From NCBI RefSeq assembly GCF_000814905.1, contig NZ_JXAG01000027.1, positions 30,834 through 94,833 of the forward strand: 64,000 nucleotides of DNA, written 5' to 3'. This document shows positions 20,022 to 30,518 of this stretch, in pieces. The position numbers and the translations under genes are program-made. The stretch comes from Enterobacter sp. Bisph1. Its GTDB lineage: Bacteria > Pseudomonadota > Gammaproteobacteria > Enterobacterales > Enterobacteriaceae. Each line of letters opens with the position of its first letter. Positions within the stretch are counted from its first letter, which is position 1. The notes below the pieces were generated by a model. It searched no databases. It was not told the origin of the DNA and was given only the letters and a program-made list of their open reading frames with translations.

Positions 20022-20780
20022 ATGAAAATTCGCCCAGCCTTGCTTGCCCTGGGAATGACCACCCTGCTTGCCGGGTGTCAGAACATGGATTCCAACGGTT
20101 TTCTCAGCTCGGGCGCGGAAGCGTTCCAGGCTTATACCCTAAGCGATGCGCAGGTTAAAGCGCTGAGTGATGACGCCTGTAAACAGATGGACAGTAAAGC
20201 GACCATCGCCCCGGCGAGCAGCGAATACAGCCAGCGCCTGGGTAAAATCGCCGCCGCCCTGGGCGACAATATCAATGGCCAGCCGGTGAACTACAAAGTC
20301 TATGTGGCGAAAGACGTGAACGCCTTCGCCATGGCTAACGGCTGTATCCGCGTCTACAGCGCGTTAATGGATATGATGACCGACAACGAAGTCGAAGCGG
20401 TGATTGGCCATGAAATGGGCCACGTCGCGCTGGGTCATGTGAAGAAAGGGATGCAGGTCGCCCTGGGCACTAACGCGGTACGCGCAGCGGCGGCGTCCGC
20501 GGGCGGAATTGTCGGCAGCCTGTCGCAGTCGCAGCTTGGCGCGCTGGGCGAGAAACTGGTCAATTCCCAGTTCTCCCAACGCCAGGAAGCCGAAGCGGAT
20601 GACTACTCTTACGATCTGTTGCGTAAACGCGGCATCAGCCCGGCAGGCCTTGCGACCAGCTTCGAGAAACTGGCAAAAATGGAAGAGGGTCGACAGAGCA
20701 CCATGTTTGACGATCACCCGGCCTCAGCTGAACGTGCGCAGCATATTCGCGATCGCATGGCGGCAGACGGCATCAAATAA
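20022..20780 (+). CDS. loiP: Outer-membrane M48 metalloprotease lipoprotein
   Basis: LoiP (YggG) is a zinc metalloprotease anchored in the outer membrane that is induced by low osmolarity. The 252 aa begin with a lipoprotein signal ending LLAGC (Cys19). The zinc motif HEMGH is near residue 130, followed downstream by the third-ligand helix QEAEADDYSYDLLRKRG. In E. coli speB lies between this gene and speA, but here the genes are convergent with only a terminator between. Confidence 0.94.
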   Translation: MKIRPALLALGMTTLLAGCQNMDSNGFLSSGAEAFQAYTLSDAQVKALSDDACKQMDSKATIAPASSEYSQRLGKIAAALGDNINGQPVNYKVYVAKDVNAFAMANGCIRVYSALMDMMTDNEVEAVIGHEMGHVALGHVKKGMQVALGTNAVRAAAASAGGIVGSLSQSQLGALGEKLVNSQFSQRQEAEADDYSYDLLRKRGISPAGLATSFEKLAKMEEGRQSTMFDDHPASAERAQHIRDRMAADGIK

Positions 20781-20825
20781 GGATGCAGGAGGCCAGATAG
20801 CGCCTCCCCTTTTTAAGCCTAAAAA

Positions 20826-20862
20826 AAATCCCTTCCGCGCCGGGCTGGCAAGGAAGGGATTT
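20826..20862. terminator. Bidirectional terminator between loiP and speA
   Basis: AAATCCCTTCC and GGAAGGGATTT form an 11-bp stem. An A-tract lies before it and T's after it, so it can act for both convergent genes. Confidence 0.8.
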
Positions 20863-20894
20863 ATCGTGTTGCCCATCAGAAATTGCTAACGGCG

Positions 20895-22871
20895 TTACTC
20901 ATCTTCCAGATAGGTATAGCCGTACAGGCCCGCCTCAAACTCTTCCAGGAACTGCTGTTGCAGCGTTTCATCCAGATCGGTTTGTTTAACCTGATCGCGG
21001 AACTGCGTCAGCAGCGTGGTGGGATCGAGCTGCACGTACTGCAACATATCCGCTACGGTGTCGCCTTCATCCGATAGCTCCACTTCGACGCTGCCATCCG
21101 GGAAGACAAAGACGTTTACCGCTTCCGTATCGCCGAACAGGTTATGCATATTGCCCAGAATTTCCTGGTACGCGCCGACCATAAAGAAGCCCAGAATCGG
21201 CGGGTTCTCCGGGTCGTACTCCGGCATCGGCATGGTGGTAGCAATCCCGTCGCCGTCCACGTAATGATCGATAGCACCGTCAGAATCACAGGTGATATCC
21301 AGCAGCACCGCACGGCGCTCCGGCGCGTGATTCAGCCCTTCCAGCGGCAGCACCGGGAATAACTGATCGATCCCCCAGGCATCCGGCATCGACTGGAACA
21401 GCGAGAAGTTGACGTACATTTTGTCCGCCATGCGCTCCTGCAGCTCATCGATAATGGGCCGATGGGCGCGGTTGCTCGGATCGAGCTGTTTCTGCACTTC
21501 ATGGCACATATTCAGATACAGCTGCTCGGCCCATGCGCGCTCTTGCAGGCTGAAAGCGCCTGAGGAGTAGCCGACGTGGATATCGTGCAGATCCATCTGG
21601 CTATCATGCAGCCACTCGCGCAGGGAGCGACGCGTGCCCGGTTCGTGCATCTCTTGCCAGGTTTCCCACATGCTCTGCAGCGCGCGCGCCGCGTCTTCCG
21701 CCGGCGCGGTCGCTGGCGTGTATTCGTTACGCTCAACGCCAATAATATTGGAAACCAGTACGGTATGATGGGCGGTCACGGCGCGGCCGGATTCGGTAAT
21801 TACCGTCGGATGCGGCAGGCCGTGCTCTTCGCAGGCGTCGCCAATCGCCCAGATAATGTTGTTGGCGTATTCGTTCAGGCCATAGTTAACCGAACAGTCT
21901 GACTGTGAACGCGTACCTTCATAATCCACGCCGAGGCCGCCGCCGACGTCAAAGCACTGAATATTGACGCCAAGCTTATGCAGTTCCACATAGAAACGCG
22001 CCGACTCGCGCACGCCGGTGGCGATATCGCGGATATTGGCCATCTGCGAGCCGAGGTGGAAATGCAGCAGTTGAATGCTGTCGAGACGACCGCGCTCGCG
22101 GAGAATTTCCACCAGCTGCAACACCTGGGTTGCCGCCAGACCAAATTTGGATTTCTCGCCGCCGGAGGATTGCCATTTTCCGGAACCTTGCGACGCCAGA
22201 CGCGCACGCACGCCAAGACGCGGCACCACGTTCAGGCGTTCCGCTTCTTCCAGCACAATGGCGATTTCGGTCATCTTCTCGATCACCAGATAGACCTTAT
22301 GGCCCATCTTTTCGCCAATCAGCGCGAGGCGAATATATTCGCGGTCTTTATAACCGTTACAAACAATCACCGAACGGGTCATGCCAGCATGGGCCAGCAC
22401 CGCCATCAGCTCCGCTTTTGAACCCGCTTCGAGGCCCAGCGGTTCGCCGGAATTGATCAATGATTCGATCACGCGGCGGTGCTGATTCACCTTGATCGGG
22501 TAAACGAGGAAGTAGTCGCCGTTGTAGCCGTAGGATTCACGCGCGCGTTTAAAGGCGGCGTTAATCGAGCGCAGACGGTGTTGCAGAATCTGCGGGAAAC
22601 AGAACAGCGCGGGCAGACGTTGCCCCTGCGCTTCACGCGCTTTTACCAGCTGCGCCAGATCGACGCTGGCATGGGGCACGTCCGGATCGGGGCAAACGCT
22701 GATATGACCCAGTTCGTTGACGTCGTAATAATTATTACCCCACCAGGCAATATTATAAGTACGTAGCATCTTGCTAGCTTCCTGGGAGCTCATCGCCACC
22801 TCCTGCATGGAACGTAGTACACCTTGTTCGCCCGCTGACGAAGGCGAAAATGAAGACATGTCGTCAGACAT
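20895..22871 (-). CDS. speA: Biosynthetic arginine decarboxylase
   Basis: SpeA decarboxylates arginine to agmatine, a PLP-dependent fold-III reaction feeding putrescine synthesis. The 658 aa from MSDDMSSF match E. coli in length; an upstream in-frame start adds only 4 codons. The PLP lysine is in YPIKVNQHR (about 127), with LHFHLGSQ and [12 protein letters not shown] further on. yqgB lies 8 bp upstream. The agmatinase gene speB, normally downstream, is absent here. Confidence 0.96.
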   Translation of the reverse strand: MSDDMSSFSPSSAGEQGVLRSMQEVAMSSQEASKMLRTYNIAWWGNNYYDVNELGHISVCPDPDVPHASVDLAQLVKAREAQGQRLPALFCFPQILQHRLRSINAAFKRARESYGYNGDYFLVYPIKVNQHRRVIESLINSGEPLGLEAGSKAELMAVLAHAGMTRSVIVCNGYKDREYIRLALIGEKMGHKVYLVIEKMTEIAIVLEEAERLNVVPRLGVRARLASQGSGKWQSSGGEKSKFGLAATQVLQLVEILRERGRLDSIQLLHFHLGSQMANIRDIATGVRESARFYVELHKLGVNIQCFDVGGGLGVDYEGTRSQSDCSVNYGLNEYANNIIWAIGDACEEHGLPHPTVITESGRAVTAHHTVLVSNIIGVERNEYTPATAPAEDAARALQSMWETWQEMHEPGTRRSLREWLHDSQMDLHDIHVGYSSGAFSLQERAWAEQLYLNMCHEVQKQLDPSNRAHRPIIDELQERMADKMYVNFSLFQSMPDAWGIDQLFPVLPLEGLNHAPERRAVLLDITCDSDGAIDHYVDGDGIATTMPMPEYDPENPPILGFFMVGAYQEILGNMHNLFGDTEAVNVFVFPDGSVEVELSDEGDTVADMLQYVQLDPTTLLTQFRDQVKQTDLDETLQQQFLEEFEAGLYGYTYLEDE

Positions 22872-22879
22872 AGCGAACC

Positions 22880-23062
22880 TCAATAGATGAAAGTGTATAC
22901 CCTGTGCACGTCACGACGCCCAACGGCGGCTGCGCGAAAATGCGTAAGAGTAAAATAGTTGACTACTATCGCAGTGACACATAGCGATAACAACCCATAA
23001 ACAGTCTGAGTTTTCAGCGCAATATGCTGAAGCACCGACTGTGCGACCGGTTTCTTATTCAT
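22880..23062 (-). CDS. yqgB: Small protein YqgB
   Basis: This 60-aa frame begins [13 protein letters not shown] and contains [20 protein letters not shown]. That agrees with my memory of E. coli YqgB, which also lies directly upstream of speA and is annotated as an acid-stress small protein. The gene ends 8 bp before the speA ATG, so translation here could influence speA. The start ATG at 23060-23062 has a poor Shine-Dalgarno. The C-terminal half is longer than the E. coli version I remember. The central segment is hydrophobic enough for membrane contact. Confidence 0.55.
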   Translation of the reverse strand: MNKKPVAQSVLQHIALKTQTVYGLLSLCVTAIVVNYFTLTHFRAAAVGRRDVHRVYTFIY

Positions 23063-23735
23063 ATCATTGTAAAACACGTATCGGGAGTCGAGTATGACAG
23101 CCCGGAGAAACCACGAGAAAACCCCTGATTACCAGGAGAGCCCTTGTTCAGTTGTCACAACGCCTTACCGGCCCTGGAGTCCTGAGAAGCGCCGAAATGG
23201 GTATAACATCGGCAGGTTTGCAGATTTGAAATGCAGGTTGCGGGGAATAAACGCACGGTCGAACGACGCGTCAGATTCTGTGGAAAACAGCGCTTCATTA
23301 TCTCTTATCACCTCCACGCAAGCCGTTTCGACTCGCGACAAGCCAAAGCCATTAAATTCACTGCTTAACCCGGCTGGAAGTGGCGACACGGTGATTTGCC
23401 GTGCGCTTTTTTTAATGAGCCGCGCGCGGCGTTTTATACCGATAACGGGGTGAAAATGCAAAATAAAAAAGCTGTATTCGCCCCATTGCCAGGAAAAATT
23501 TCCGTCACTATTGATGACAGGTTGTAACAAGCAACAAAAATCGCTGGCAATAGGGTCGATAATTAACCTAGAATAGCCGTCCAGATGTTAATCCGTCCAT
23601 ACGTGAAAACGTCGTACAGTGGCGATTAACACGCAGACTTCATGTGTCACTTTCTGCAGTCCGCGTCCGCCTGACGCGAAGACCTCCGGACACAGAATTC
23701 GAGCTAACCGTATTACTCCAGGGTGAAAACTTATT
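23063..23735. other. Long yqgB-metK intergenic region
   Basis: This 673-bp gap separates the divergent yqgB-speA and metK. It contains the MetJ operator array near metK. Open frames of about 120 codons exist on both strands (23094-23453 plus, 23165-23530 minus), but neither has a recognisable sequence or good ribosome site. E. coli has the doubtful gene yqgD here. Confidence 0.45.
23575..23614 (+). promoter_or_regulatory. MetJ operator array upstream of metK
   Basis: Five contiguous 8-mers AGCCGTCC, AGATGTTA, ATCCGTCC, ATACGTGA and AAACGTCG match the met box AGACGTCT at 6, 5, 5, 5 and 6 of 8 positions. Tandem met boxes are how MetJ with S-adenosylmethionine binds. A GATAAT at 23558-23563 just upstream could be the -10, which would put the array downstream of the promoter core. 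The leader is then about 150 nt. Confidence 0.7.
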
Positions 23736-24890
23736 ATGGCAAAACACCTTTTTACGTCCGAGTCCGTCTCTGAAGGGCATCCTGACAAAATCGCTGACCA
23801 AATTTCCGATGCCGTGCTCGACGCGATCCTCGAACAGGATCCGAAAGCCCGCGTAGCCTGTGAAACCTACGTTAAAACCGGCATGGTGCTGGTCGGTGGT
23901 GAAATCACCACCAGCGCGTGGGTCGATATCGAAGAGATCACCCGTAAGACCGTCCGTGAAATCGGCTATGTCCATTCTGACATGGGCTTTGATGCCAACT
24001 CATGCGCCGTACTGAGCGCGATTGGTAAGCAGTCCCCGGATATTAACCAGGGCGTTGACCGTGCCGATCCGCTGGAACAGGGGGCGGGCGACCAGGGCCT
24101 GATGTTTGGCTATGCGACCAACGAAACTGACGTGCTGATGCCTGCGCCAATTACCTATGCTCACCGTCTGGTTGAGCGCCAGGCAGAAGTGCGTAAAAAC
24201 GGTACGCTGCCGTGGCTGCGCCCGGACGCGAAAAGCCAGGTCACTTTCCAGTATGACGACGGCAAAATCGTCGGCATCGACGCGGTGGTTCTCTCTACGC
24301 AGCATTCAGAAGATATCGATCAGAAATCCCTGCAAGAAGCGGTGATGGAAGAGATTATCAAACCGATCCTGCCGACCGAGTGGCTGAACACCAGCACCAA
24401 ATTCTTTATCAACCCGACTGGCCGTTTCGTTATCGGCGGCCCGATGGGTGATTGCGGTTTGACCGGACGTAAAATCATCGTTGATACCTACGGCGGCATG
24501 GCTCGCCACGGCGGCGGTGCTTTCTCCGGTAAGGATCCATCAAAAGTTGACCGTTCCGCTGCTTACGCGGCGCGCTACGTAGCGAAAAACATCGTTGCCG
24601 CAGGTCTTGCTGACCGCTGTGAAATCCAGGTTTCATACGCTATCGGCGTGGCAGAACCGACCTCCATCATGGTGGAAACGTTCGGTACCGAGAAACTCCC
24701 TACCGAACAGTTAACCCTGCTGGTTCGCGAGTTCTTCGACCTGCGTCCGTATGGCCTGATTCAGATGCTGGATCTGCTGCACCCGATCTACAAACAAACC
24801 GCCGCATACGGTCACTTTGGTCGCGAAACGTTCCCGTGGGAAAAAACCGACAAAGCCGCCCTGCTGCGTGAAGCTGCCGGCCTGAAATAA
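23736..24890 (+). CDS. metK: S-adenosylmethionine synthase
   Basis: MetK makes S-adenosylmethionine from ATP and methionine. The 384 aa contain the N-terminal [15 protein letters not shown], the signature [12 protein letters not shown] (about 114-125) and [19 protein letters not shown]. Length and sequence match E. coli. It is monocistronic with a MetJ array upstream and a terminator 24 bp downstream. It is expected to be essential. Confidence 0.98.
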   Translation: MAKHLFTSESVSEGHPDKIADQISDAVLDAILEQDPKARVACETYVKTGMVLVGGEITTSAWVDIEEITRKTVREIGYVHSDMGFDANSCAVLSAIGKQSPDINQGVDRADPLEQGAGDQGLMFGYATNETDVLMPAPITYAHRLVERQAEVRKNGTLPWLRPDAKSQVTFQYDDGKIVGIDAVVLSTQHSEDIDQKSLQEAVMEEIIKPILPTEWLNTSTKFFINPTGRFVIGGPMGDCGLTGRKIIVDTYGGMARHGGGAFSGKDPSKVDRSAAYAARYVAKNIVAAGLADRCEIQVSYAIGVAEPTSIMVETFGTEKLPTEQLTLLVREFFDLRPYGLIQMLDLLHPIYKQTAAYGHFGRETFPWEKTDKAALLREAAGLK

Positions 24891-24913
24891 TACGCTGTTA
24901 GCACCGCTTTGAA

Positions 24914-24936
24914 GGCCAGCCTCGTGCTGGCCTTTT
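24914..24936 (+). terminator. Terminator of metK
   Basis: GGCCAGC-CTCGT-GCTGGCC followed by TTTT is a standard rho-independent terminator 24 bp after the metK stop. Confidence 0.85.
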
Positions 24937-25194
24937 GTGCTTTTTATCACCGTTCGTTCTGCCGCTTTCTTTTCTGCCGTCTATACTCTATACGCCACTT
25001 TCAACCTTTTCTGAAAGCGATTACACCGCTGCGCTTTGCTGTTCTTTTCAGAGTTTTCCTTTTGAAAAAAGTCCGCAGCAACATTGTTACATCCCGCTTC
25101 GGTTTAGTCTGAAACTCACCTCGGGTGCTCTCCTTTCCGCCCAAACAATTCTATAATAATTAACACTTTTATTTACATTGTTAGTCTTACTGCA

Positions 25195-25210
25195 ATGTAA
25201 CCGATTACAC
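25195..25210 (+). promoter_or_regulatory. GalR/GalS operator of galP
   Basis: ATGTAACCGATTACAC matches the gal operator GTGTAANCGNTTACAC at all but the first position. It lies 85 bp upstream of the galP start, as expected for a GalR/GalS-repressed galactose transporter. Confidence 0.85.
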
Positions 25211-25213
25211 TCA

Positions 25214-25229
25214 TGTGACATACATCACG
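25214..25229 (+). promoter_or_regulatory. CRP site of galP
   Basis: TGTGA-CATACA-TCACG matches 9 of 10 core positions of the CRP site. It lies 4 bp after the gal operator, which suggests joint control by GalR/GalS and cAMP-CRP. Confidence 0.75.
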
Positions 25230-25294
25230 TATTTTTACCGATGAGTGGCCTACCTTTTAACCCGAAAAAACCAATGACACCAATGGAGGGCATC

Positions 25295-26689
25295 ATGCCT
25301 GACAATAAAAAAAAGGGGTATTCAAACAAGGCGATGACCTTCTTTGTTTGCTTCCTCGCTGCACTGGCAGGATTGCTTTTTGGCCTGGATATTGGGGTAA
25401 TCGCTGGCGCGTTGCCCTTTATCACTAAAGATTTTCAAATTAGCTCACACACCCAGGAATGGGTGGTCAGTTCAATGATGTTTGGCGCCGCCGTCGGTGC
25501 CGTCGGCAGTGGCTGGCTCTCATGGCGTCTCGGACGTAAGAAAAGCCTGATGATTGGCGCAGTGCTGTTTGTTATCGGCTCGCTCTGTTCTGCGGCCGCA
25601 CCAAACGTTGATGTGCTGATTATCTCTCGCGTGCTGCTCGGTCTGGCGGTAGGGATTGCCTCTTATACCGCTCCGCTCTATCTCTCAGAAATTGCACCGG
25701 AAAAGATTCGCGGCAGTATGATTTCGATGTATCAGTTAATGATTACCATCGGTATTCTGGGCGCCTATCTTTCAGACACCGCCTTTAGCTACAGCGGTGC
25801 ATGGCGCTGGATGCTCGGCGTAATTATTATTCCGGCGATTTTGCTGCTGATTGGCGTGTTTTTCCTGCCGGACAGCCCGCGCTGGTTCGCCGCTAAACGC
25901 CGTTTCCATGACGCAGAACGCGTGTTATTGCGCCTGCGCGATACCAGCGCAGAAGCGAAAAATGAACTGGAAGAGATCCGCGAAAGTTTACAGGTGAAAC
26001 AGTCCGGCTGGGCGTTGTTCAAAGAGAACAGCAACTTTCGCCGTGCGGTGTTCCTTGGCGTATTGCTGCAGGTGATGCAGCAGTTCACCGGGATGAACGT
26101 CATTATGTATTACGCGCCGAAGATTTTTGAACTGGCGGGTTATACCAATACTACCGAGCAGATGTGGGGAACGGTTATCGTTGGTCTGACTAACGTGCTG
26201 GCCACCTTTATCGCTATTGGTCTGGTGGATCGCTGGGGCCGTAAGCCGACGCTGGTACTGGGCTTTATGGTGATGGCAGCGGGCATGGGTATTCTGGGTA
26301 CTATGCTGCATATGGGTATCCATTCGCCGTCGGCGCAATACTTTGCTGTCGCCATGCTGCTGATGTTTATTGTTGGCTTCGCTATGAGCGCCGGTCCGCT
26401 GATTTGGGTGCTGTGTTCCGAAATTCAGCCGCTGAAAGGCCGCGATTTCGGTATCACCTGCTCCACTGCGACCAACTGGATTGCCAATATGATCGTCGGC
26501 GCGACCTTCCTGACGATGCTGAACACGTTGGGCAACGCCAACACCTTCTGGGTTTACGGCGGTCTGAACGTGTTGTTCATCGTGCTGACGCTGTGGCTGG
26601 TGCCGGAAACCAAACACGTTTCTCTCGAGCATATCGAGCGCAACCTGATGCGTGGCCGCCCGCTACGCGAAATTGGTTCCCGCAACTAA
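25295..26689 (+). CDS. galP: Galactose-proton symporter
   Basis: GalP is a 12-TM sugar porter of the major facilitator superfamily that imports galactose and glucose with H+. The 464 aa from [12 protein letters not shown] equal the E. coli length; the longer in-frame start 39 codons upstream would cover the CRP region and is rejected. Family motifs are [23 protein letters not shown] near the centre, DRWGRKPTL and [13 protein letters not shown] at the C terminus. The galactose operator and CRP site lie just upstream. Confidence 0.97.
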   Translation: MPDNKKKGYSNKAMTFFVCFLAALAGLLFGLDIGVIAGALPFITKDFQISSHTQEWVVSSMMFGAAVGAVGSGWLSWRLGRKKSLMIGAVLFVIGSLCSAAAPNVDVLIISRVLLGLAVGIASYTAPLYLSEIAPEKIRGSMISMYQLMITIGILGAYLSDTAFSYSGAWRWMLGVIIIPAILLLIGVFFLPDSPRWFAAKRRFHDAERVLLRLRDTSAEAKNELEEIRESLQVKQSGWALFKENSNFRRAVFLGVLLQVMQQFTGMNVIMYYAPKIFELAGYTNTTEQMWGTVIVGLTNVLATFIAIGLVDRWGRKPTLVLGFMVMAAGMGILGTMLHMGIHSPSAQYFAVAMLLMFIVGFAMSAGPLIWVLCSEIQPLKGRDFGITCSTATNWIANMIVGATFLTMLNTLGNANTFWVYGGLNVLFIVLTLWLVPETKHVSLEHIERNLMRGRPLREIGSRN

Positions 26690-26696
26690 CCCGCAG

Positions 26697-26724
26697 GGCT
26701 TCCTCTTCGGAGGAAGCCTTTTTT
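26697..26724 (+). terminator. Terminator of galP
   Basis: GGCTTCCTC-TTCG-GAGGAAGCC followed by six T's lies 8 bp after the galP stop. Confidence 0.9.
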
Positions 26725-26766
26725 GCCTGTTGCACTCAAAAGCCGTCCCACCTATTCTCTGCAGTT

Positions 26767-27273
26767 ATGAAAACACCCCGTCTTCCAATCGCCCTCCAGC
26801 TCGCCGTGATGCGCAGCCTGCGGGATAAACTCGCCCTTGCGAACCAGAAACTGGACCGCAACTACCCGGAACCGAAACTGGTTTATCAGCAGCGTGGCAC
26901 CGCTGCGGGCACCGCCTGGCTTGCGAAGTATGAAATCAGGCTGAATCCGATTCTGCTGCGGGAAAACGAACAAGCCTTTATCGACGAAGTCGTTCCTCAT
27001 GAGCTGGCTCATTTGCTGGTGTGGAAGCACTTCGGTCGCGTTGCGCCCCACGGGAAAGAGTGGAAATGGATGATGGAGAGCGTTCTCGGCGTCCCCGCGC
27101 GCCGTACCCATCAATTCGAACTGGAATCCGTACAGCGCAATACGTTCCCATATCACTGTAAATGCCAGCAGCACCAGTTAACCCTTCGCCGTCACAACCG
27201 GGTGCTGCGCGGTGAGACGGTTTACCGCTGCGTACACTGCGGTGAAGCGCTTATTGCTGGCAGCACTAACTGA
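26767..27273 (+). CDS. sprT: SprT family zinc protein
   Basis: This protein (YggI) has 168 aa from [12 protein letters not shown]. coli has 165. The metallopeptidase-like motif PHELAHLL (HExxH-type) is near residue 78. A C-terminal zinc ribbon has the Cys pairs YHCKCQQH and YRCVHCGEA. It relates to the SprT/Spartan fold, but the bacterial role is not established. The upstream in-frame extension overlaps galP and is rejected. endA follows after 87 bp. Confidence 0.9.
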   Translation: MKTPRLPIALQLAVMRSLRDKLALANQKLDRNYPEPKLVYQQRGTAAGTAWLAKYEIRLNPILLRENEQAFIDEVVPHELAHLLVWKHFGRVAPHGKEWKWMMESVLGVPARRTHQFELESVQRNTFPYHCKCQQHQLTLRRHNRVLRGETVYRCVHCGEALIAGSTN

Positions 27274-27360
27274 ATCCATTAAGAACTTTTCCGCTCGAAC
27301 TGATTGCATCAAACAGTGGCTTCCGCTACGTTGCGAACTCGTTTTGACAGGGAGTTCACT

Positions 27361-28059
27361 ATGTTTCGTTTATTCACCCTCTTCTTCGCACTGATCGCTG
27401 CTCCCGCCTTCGCAGCGGACGGTATCAACAGTTTTGCCCAGGCCAAAGCGGCAGGCGTGAAAGTGCACGCCGATGTGCCGGGGGATTTCTACTGCGGCTG
27501 TAAAATCAACTGGCAGGGCAAAAAAGGGGTCATCGACCTCGCCTCTTGCGGTTATCAGGTGCGTAAAAATGAAAATCGCGCCAGCCGCGTCGAGTGGGAG
27601 CATGTGATGCCCGCCTGGCAATTTGGTCATTTACGTCAGTGCTGGCAGGATGGCGGGCGGAAAAACTGCGCCAAAGATCCGGTGTACCGCAAAATCGAAA
27701 GCGATATGCATAACCTGCAGCCCGCCGTCGGCGAAGTAAATGGCGATCGCGGCAACTTTATGTACAGCCAGTGGAACGGTGGCGAAGGCCAGTATGGCCA
27801 GTGCGCGATGAAAATTGATTTTAAAGAAAAGCTGGCCGAGCCGCCTGAACGCGCGCGCGGCGCGATTGCCCGCACCTACTTCTATATGCGCGACCAGTAT
27901 CAATTGAGCCTTTCCCGTCAGCAAACGCAGCTGTTCACCGCGTGGGACAAACTCTATCCGGTTTCGGCCTGGGAGTGTAAACGCGATGAGCGCATCGCCA
28001 GCGTGCAGGGCAACCATAACCCTTACGTACAGCGCGCTTGCATGGCGCGAAAGAGCTAA
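27361..28059 (+). CDS. endA: Periplasmic DNA endonuclease I
   Basis: EndA makes double-strand breaks in DNA in the periplasm. The 232 aa start with signal peptide [18 protein letters not shown]. The core shows the conserved [14 protein letters not shown] (catalytic His of the His-Me finger fold) and [14 protein letters not shown], with many disulfide cysteines. I chose the ATG at 27361, which directly precedes the signal peptide; the longer in-frame start adds 19 codons that do not look like a signal. Confidence 0.95.
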   Translation: MFRLFTLFFALIAAPAFAADGINSFAQAKAAGVKVHADVPGDFYCGCKINWQGKKGVIDLASCGYQVRKNENRASRVEWEHVMPAWQFGHLRQCWQDGGRKNCAKDPVYRKIESDMHNLQPAVGEVNGDRGNFMYSQWNGGEGQYGQCAMKIDFKEKLAEPPERARGAIARTYFYMRDQYQLSLSRQQTQLFTAWDKLYPVSAWECKRDERIASVQGNHNPYVQRACMARKS

Positions 28060-28140
28060 CCTACACTAGCGGCATTTGTTAAAGCCCGCCCCGCCCGCCC
28101 ACTGCGGCCGGGGCTGCAACCTGAGCGGATCCCAAAAATC

Positions 28141-28872
28141 ATGCGCATTCCCCGCATCCATCATCCAGAATTTATCCAGCCCGGCCATGATATTACTCTT
28201 AGCGAAGAGGCGGCCAATCACGTTGGGCGCGTGCTGCGCATGGGCGCAGGCCAGGCTATTCAGCTCTTTGATGGCTCGAATCAGGTGTTTGACGCCGAAA
28301 TTATCCGCGCCGATAAAAAAAACGTGGTGGTAAAAATCCTTAGCGCTGAAGTCGACGATCGTGAATCGCCGCTGCATATTCACCTCGGCCAGGTGATGTC
28401 GCGCGGTGAAAAAATGGAATTTACTATCCAGAAATCGATCGAGCTTGGGGTATCCCTCATTACGCCACTTTTTTCTGAGCGCTGCGGCGTTAAACTGGAT
28501 GCTGAACGGCTGAATAAAAAGCAGCAGCAGTGGCAAAAAATTGCTATTGCCGCCTGTGAACAGTGCGGTCGTAACCGGGTACCGGAAATTCGCCCGGCGA
28601 TGGATCTTGAAGCCTGGTGCGCCGAAGAAGAAGCGGGTTTAAAGCTCAACCTGCATCCACGCGCCAGCCAGAGCATTAATACGCTGGGGCTGCCCGTTGA
28701 ACGCGTACGTTTGCTGATTGGCCCGGAGGGCGGTTTATCCGCCGACGAGATTGCGATGACCGCGCGCTATCAGTTCACAGATATTTTGTTAGGTCCCCGC
28801 GTGCTACGCACAGAGACAACGGCGCTTACCGCCATCACCGCGCTTCAGGTACGCTTCGGCGACCTGGGTTGA
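28141..28872 (+). CDS. rsmE: 16S rRNA m3U1498 methyltransferase
   Basis: RsmE methylates N3 of U1498 of 16S rRNA. The 243 aa have an N-terminal PUA-like domain starting [11 protein letters not shown] and a SPOUT domain. The trefoil-knot motifs are [13 protein letters not shown] and [13 protein letters not shown]. gshB follows 13 bp later. Confidence 0.95.
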   Translation: MRIPRIHHPEFIQPGHDITLSEEAANHVGRVLRMGAGQAIQLFDGSNQVFDAEIIRADKKNVVVKILSAEVDDRESPLHIHLGQVMSRGEKMEFTIQKSIELGVSLITPLFSERCGVKLDAERLNKKQQQWQKIAIAACEQCGRNRVPEIRPAMDLEAWCAEEEAGLKLNLHPRASQSINTLGLPVERVRLLIGPEGGLSADEIAMTARYQFTDILLGPRVLRTETTALTAITALQVRFGDLG

Positions 28873-28885
28873 AAGGAGAAGCAGA

Positions 28886-29833
28886 ATGATCAAGCTCGGC
28901 ATCGTGATGGATCCCATCGCGGACATTAACATCAAAAAAGACTCCAGCTTCGCCATGCTGCTGGAAGCCCAGCGCCGCGGCTACGAGCTGCACTATATGG
29001 AGATGGCGGACCTTTATCTGATCAACGGTGAAGCCCGCGCCCGTACCCGCACATTGTCCGTCGAACAAAATTATGACAAATGGTATGAGTTTGGCAGCGA
29101 GCAGGATATTGCCCTCGCCGATCTGCATACCATCCTGATGCGTAAAGATCCGCCCTTTGATACCGAGTATATCTATGCGACTTACATCCTTGAGCGCGCC
29201 GAAGAAAAAGGCACCCTGATCGTTAACAAACCGCAGAGTCTGCGCGACTGTAACGAAAAGCTGTTTACCGCCTGGTTCCCGGAACTGACGCCGGAAACCC
29301 TGGTTACGCGTAATAAAGCGCAGTTAAAAGCGTTCTGGCAGAAACATACCGACATTATTCTCAAGCCGCTGGACGGCATGGGCGGCGCCTCGATCTTCCG
29401 CGTAAAAGAGGGCGATCCGAACCTGGGCGTTATCGCTGAAACCCTGACGGAGCTGGGGAATCGTTACTGCATGGCGCAAAACTACCTGCCGGCTATTAAA
29501 GAGGGCGACAAACGCGTGCTGGTGGTGGATGGCGAACCGGTGCCTTACTGCCTTGCGCGTATCCCACAGGGCGGCGAAACGCGCGGTAATCTGGCGGCGG
29601 GCGGCCGCGGTGAACCGCGTCCATTAAGCGAAAGCGATTGGGCGATTGCGCGTAAAGTCGCGCCGGTGCTGAAAGCCAAAGGGTTGATTTTTGTCGGCCT
29701 GGATATCATCGGCGATCGCCTGACGGAAATTAACGTCACCAGCCCAACCTGCATACGTGAAATCGAAGCGGAGTTTCCCGTCTCCATTACCGGGATGCTG
29801 ATGGACGCCATCGAAAAACGCCTGCAAAAATAG
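28886..29833 (+). CDS. gshB: Glutathione synthetase
   Basis: GshB is an ATP-grasp enzyme joining gamma-glutamylcysteine and glycine. The 315 aa have the N-terminal GIVMDPIADINIKKDSS. The ATP-grasp signatures are KPLDGMGGASIFRV (about 160-173), GGETRGNLAAGGRG and the metal site EINVTSPTCIRE. It is cotranscribed with rsmE. A weak AGCGGGA/TCCCGCT hairpin follows at 29849-29866. Confidence 0.97.
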   Translation: MIKLGIVMDPIADINIKKDSSFAMLLEAQRRGYELHYMEMADLYLINGEARARTRTLSVEQNYDKWYEFGSEQDIALADLHTILMRKDPPFDTEYIYATYILERAEEKGTLIVNKPQSLRDCNEKLFTAWFPELTPETLVTRNKAQLKAFWQKHTDIILKPLDGMGGASIFRVKEGDPNLGVIAETLTELGNRYCMAQNYLPAIKEGDKRVLVVDGEPVPYCLARIPQGGETRGNLAAGGRGEPRPLSESDWAIARKVAPVLKAKGLIFVGLDIIGDRLTEINVTSPTCIREIEAEFPVSITGMLMDAIEKRLQK

Positions 29834-29954
29834 CGGCCGACTACACGGAGCGGGAAGGATCCCGCTTCTTGCCAGCATTGGCTAGTGACAGCACCGCGCT
29901 TTCCCCCCATACTGAGCTGTCGCTTTTTTGAACTTGGAAACAGAACCTCTGACA

Positions 29955-30518
29955 ATGAATTTACAGCATCACTTTCTTATTGCCATGCCTGCTCTTCAGG
30001 ATCCCCTCTTTCGTCGCTCCGTGGTTTACATTTGCGAGTACAACGATGAAGGCGCGATGGGGCTGATTATTAATAAGCCGCTGGAAAACCTGAAAGTTGA
30101 AGGCGTTCTGGAAAAACTCAAAATCCAGCCTGCAGAACGCGATCCGGCGATCCGCCTGGATAAACCGGTGCTGCTTGGCGGCCCGCTGGCTGAAGATCGC
30201 GGCTTTATTCTGCATACCCCGCCGGCAACATTCTCATCGAGCATTCGCGTGTCGGATAACACCGTTATCACCACCTCGCGCGATGTGCTGGAAACGCTGG
30301 GTACGGCTGAACAACCTGGCGACGTGCTGGTCGCGCTGGGCTACGCCTCGTGGGAAAAAGGGCAGCTTGAGCAGGAGATCCTCGATAATGCCTGGCTGAC
30401 GGCGCCTGCGGATCTCAATATTCTGTTTAAAACGCCGATTGCCGATCGCTGGCGCGATGCGGCGAAACTTATCGGTATCGATATCTCCACAATGCCTGGT
30501 GTGGCGGGGCACGCCTGA
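29955..30518 (+). CDS. yqgE: UPF0301 family protein YqgE
   Basis: YqgE has 187 aa, beginning [14 protein letters not shown]. The conserved boxes are [22 protein letters not shown] and [15 protein letters not shown]. The function is not firmly known. The start at 29955 gives the E. coli length; the frame opens 9 codons earlier. The stop overlaps the ruvX ATG by one base (TGATG), so the two are translationally coupled. Confidence 0.93.
   Translation: MNLQHHFLIAMPALQDPLFRRSVVYICEYNDEGAMGLIINKPLENLKVEGVLEKLKIQPAERDPAIRLDKPVLLGGPLAEDRGFILHTPPATFSSSIRVSDNTVITTSRDVLETLGTAEQPGDVLVALGYASWEKGQLEQEILDNAWLTAPADLNILFKTPIADRWRDAAKLIGIDISTMPGVAGHA

Larger units (their letters stand above)
24891..25294. other. 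metK terminator and galP control region
   Basis: This 404-bp gap begins with the metK terminator and ends with the galP GalR-type operator and CRP site. The A/T-rich stretch before the operator has a TATAAT at 25152-25157 without a convincing -35. I see no gene. Confidence 0.5.

Noticed and set aside
23094..23453. 119-codon plus-strand frame upstream of metK
   Set aside because: No ribosome site and no recognisable sequence; a frame of similar length exists on the other strand, so chance is likely.
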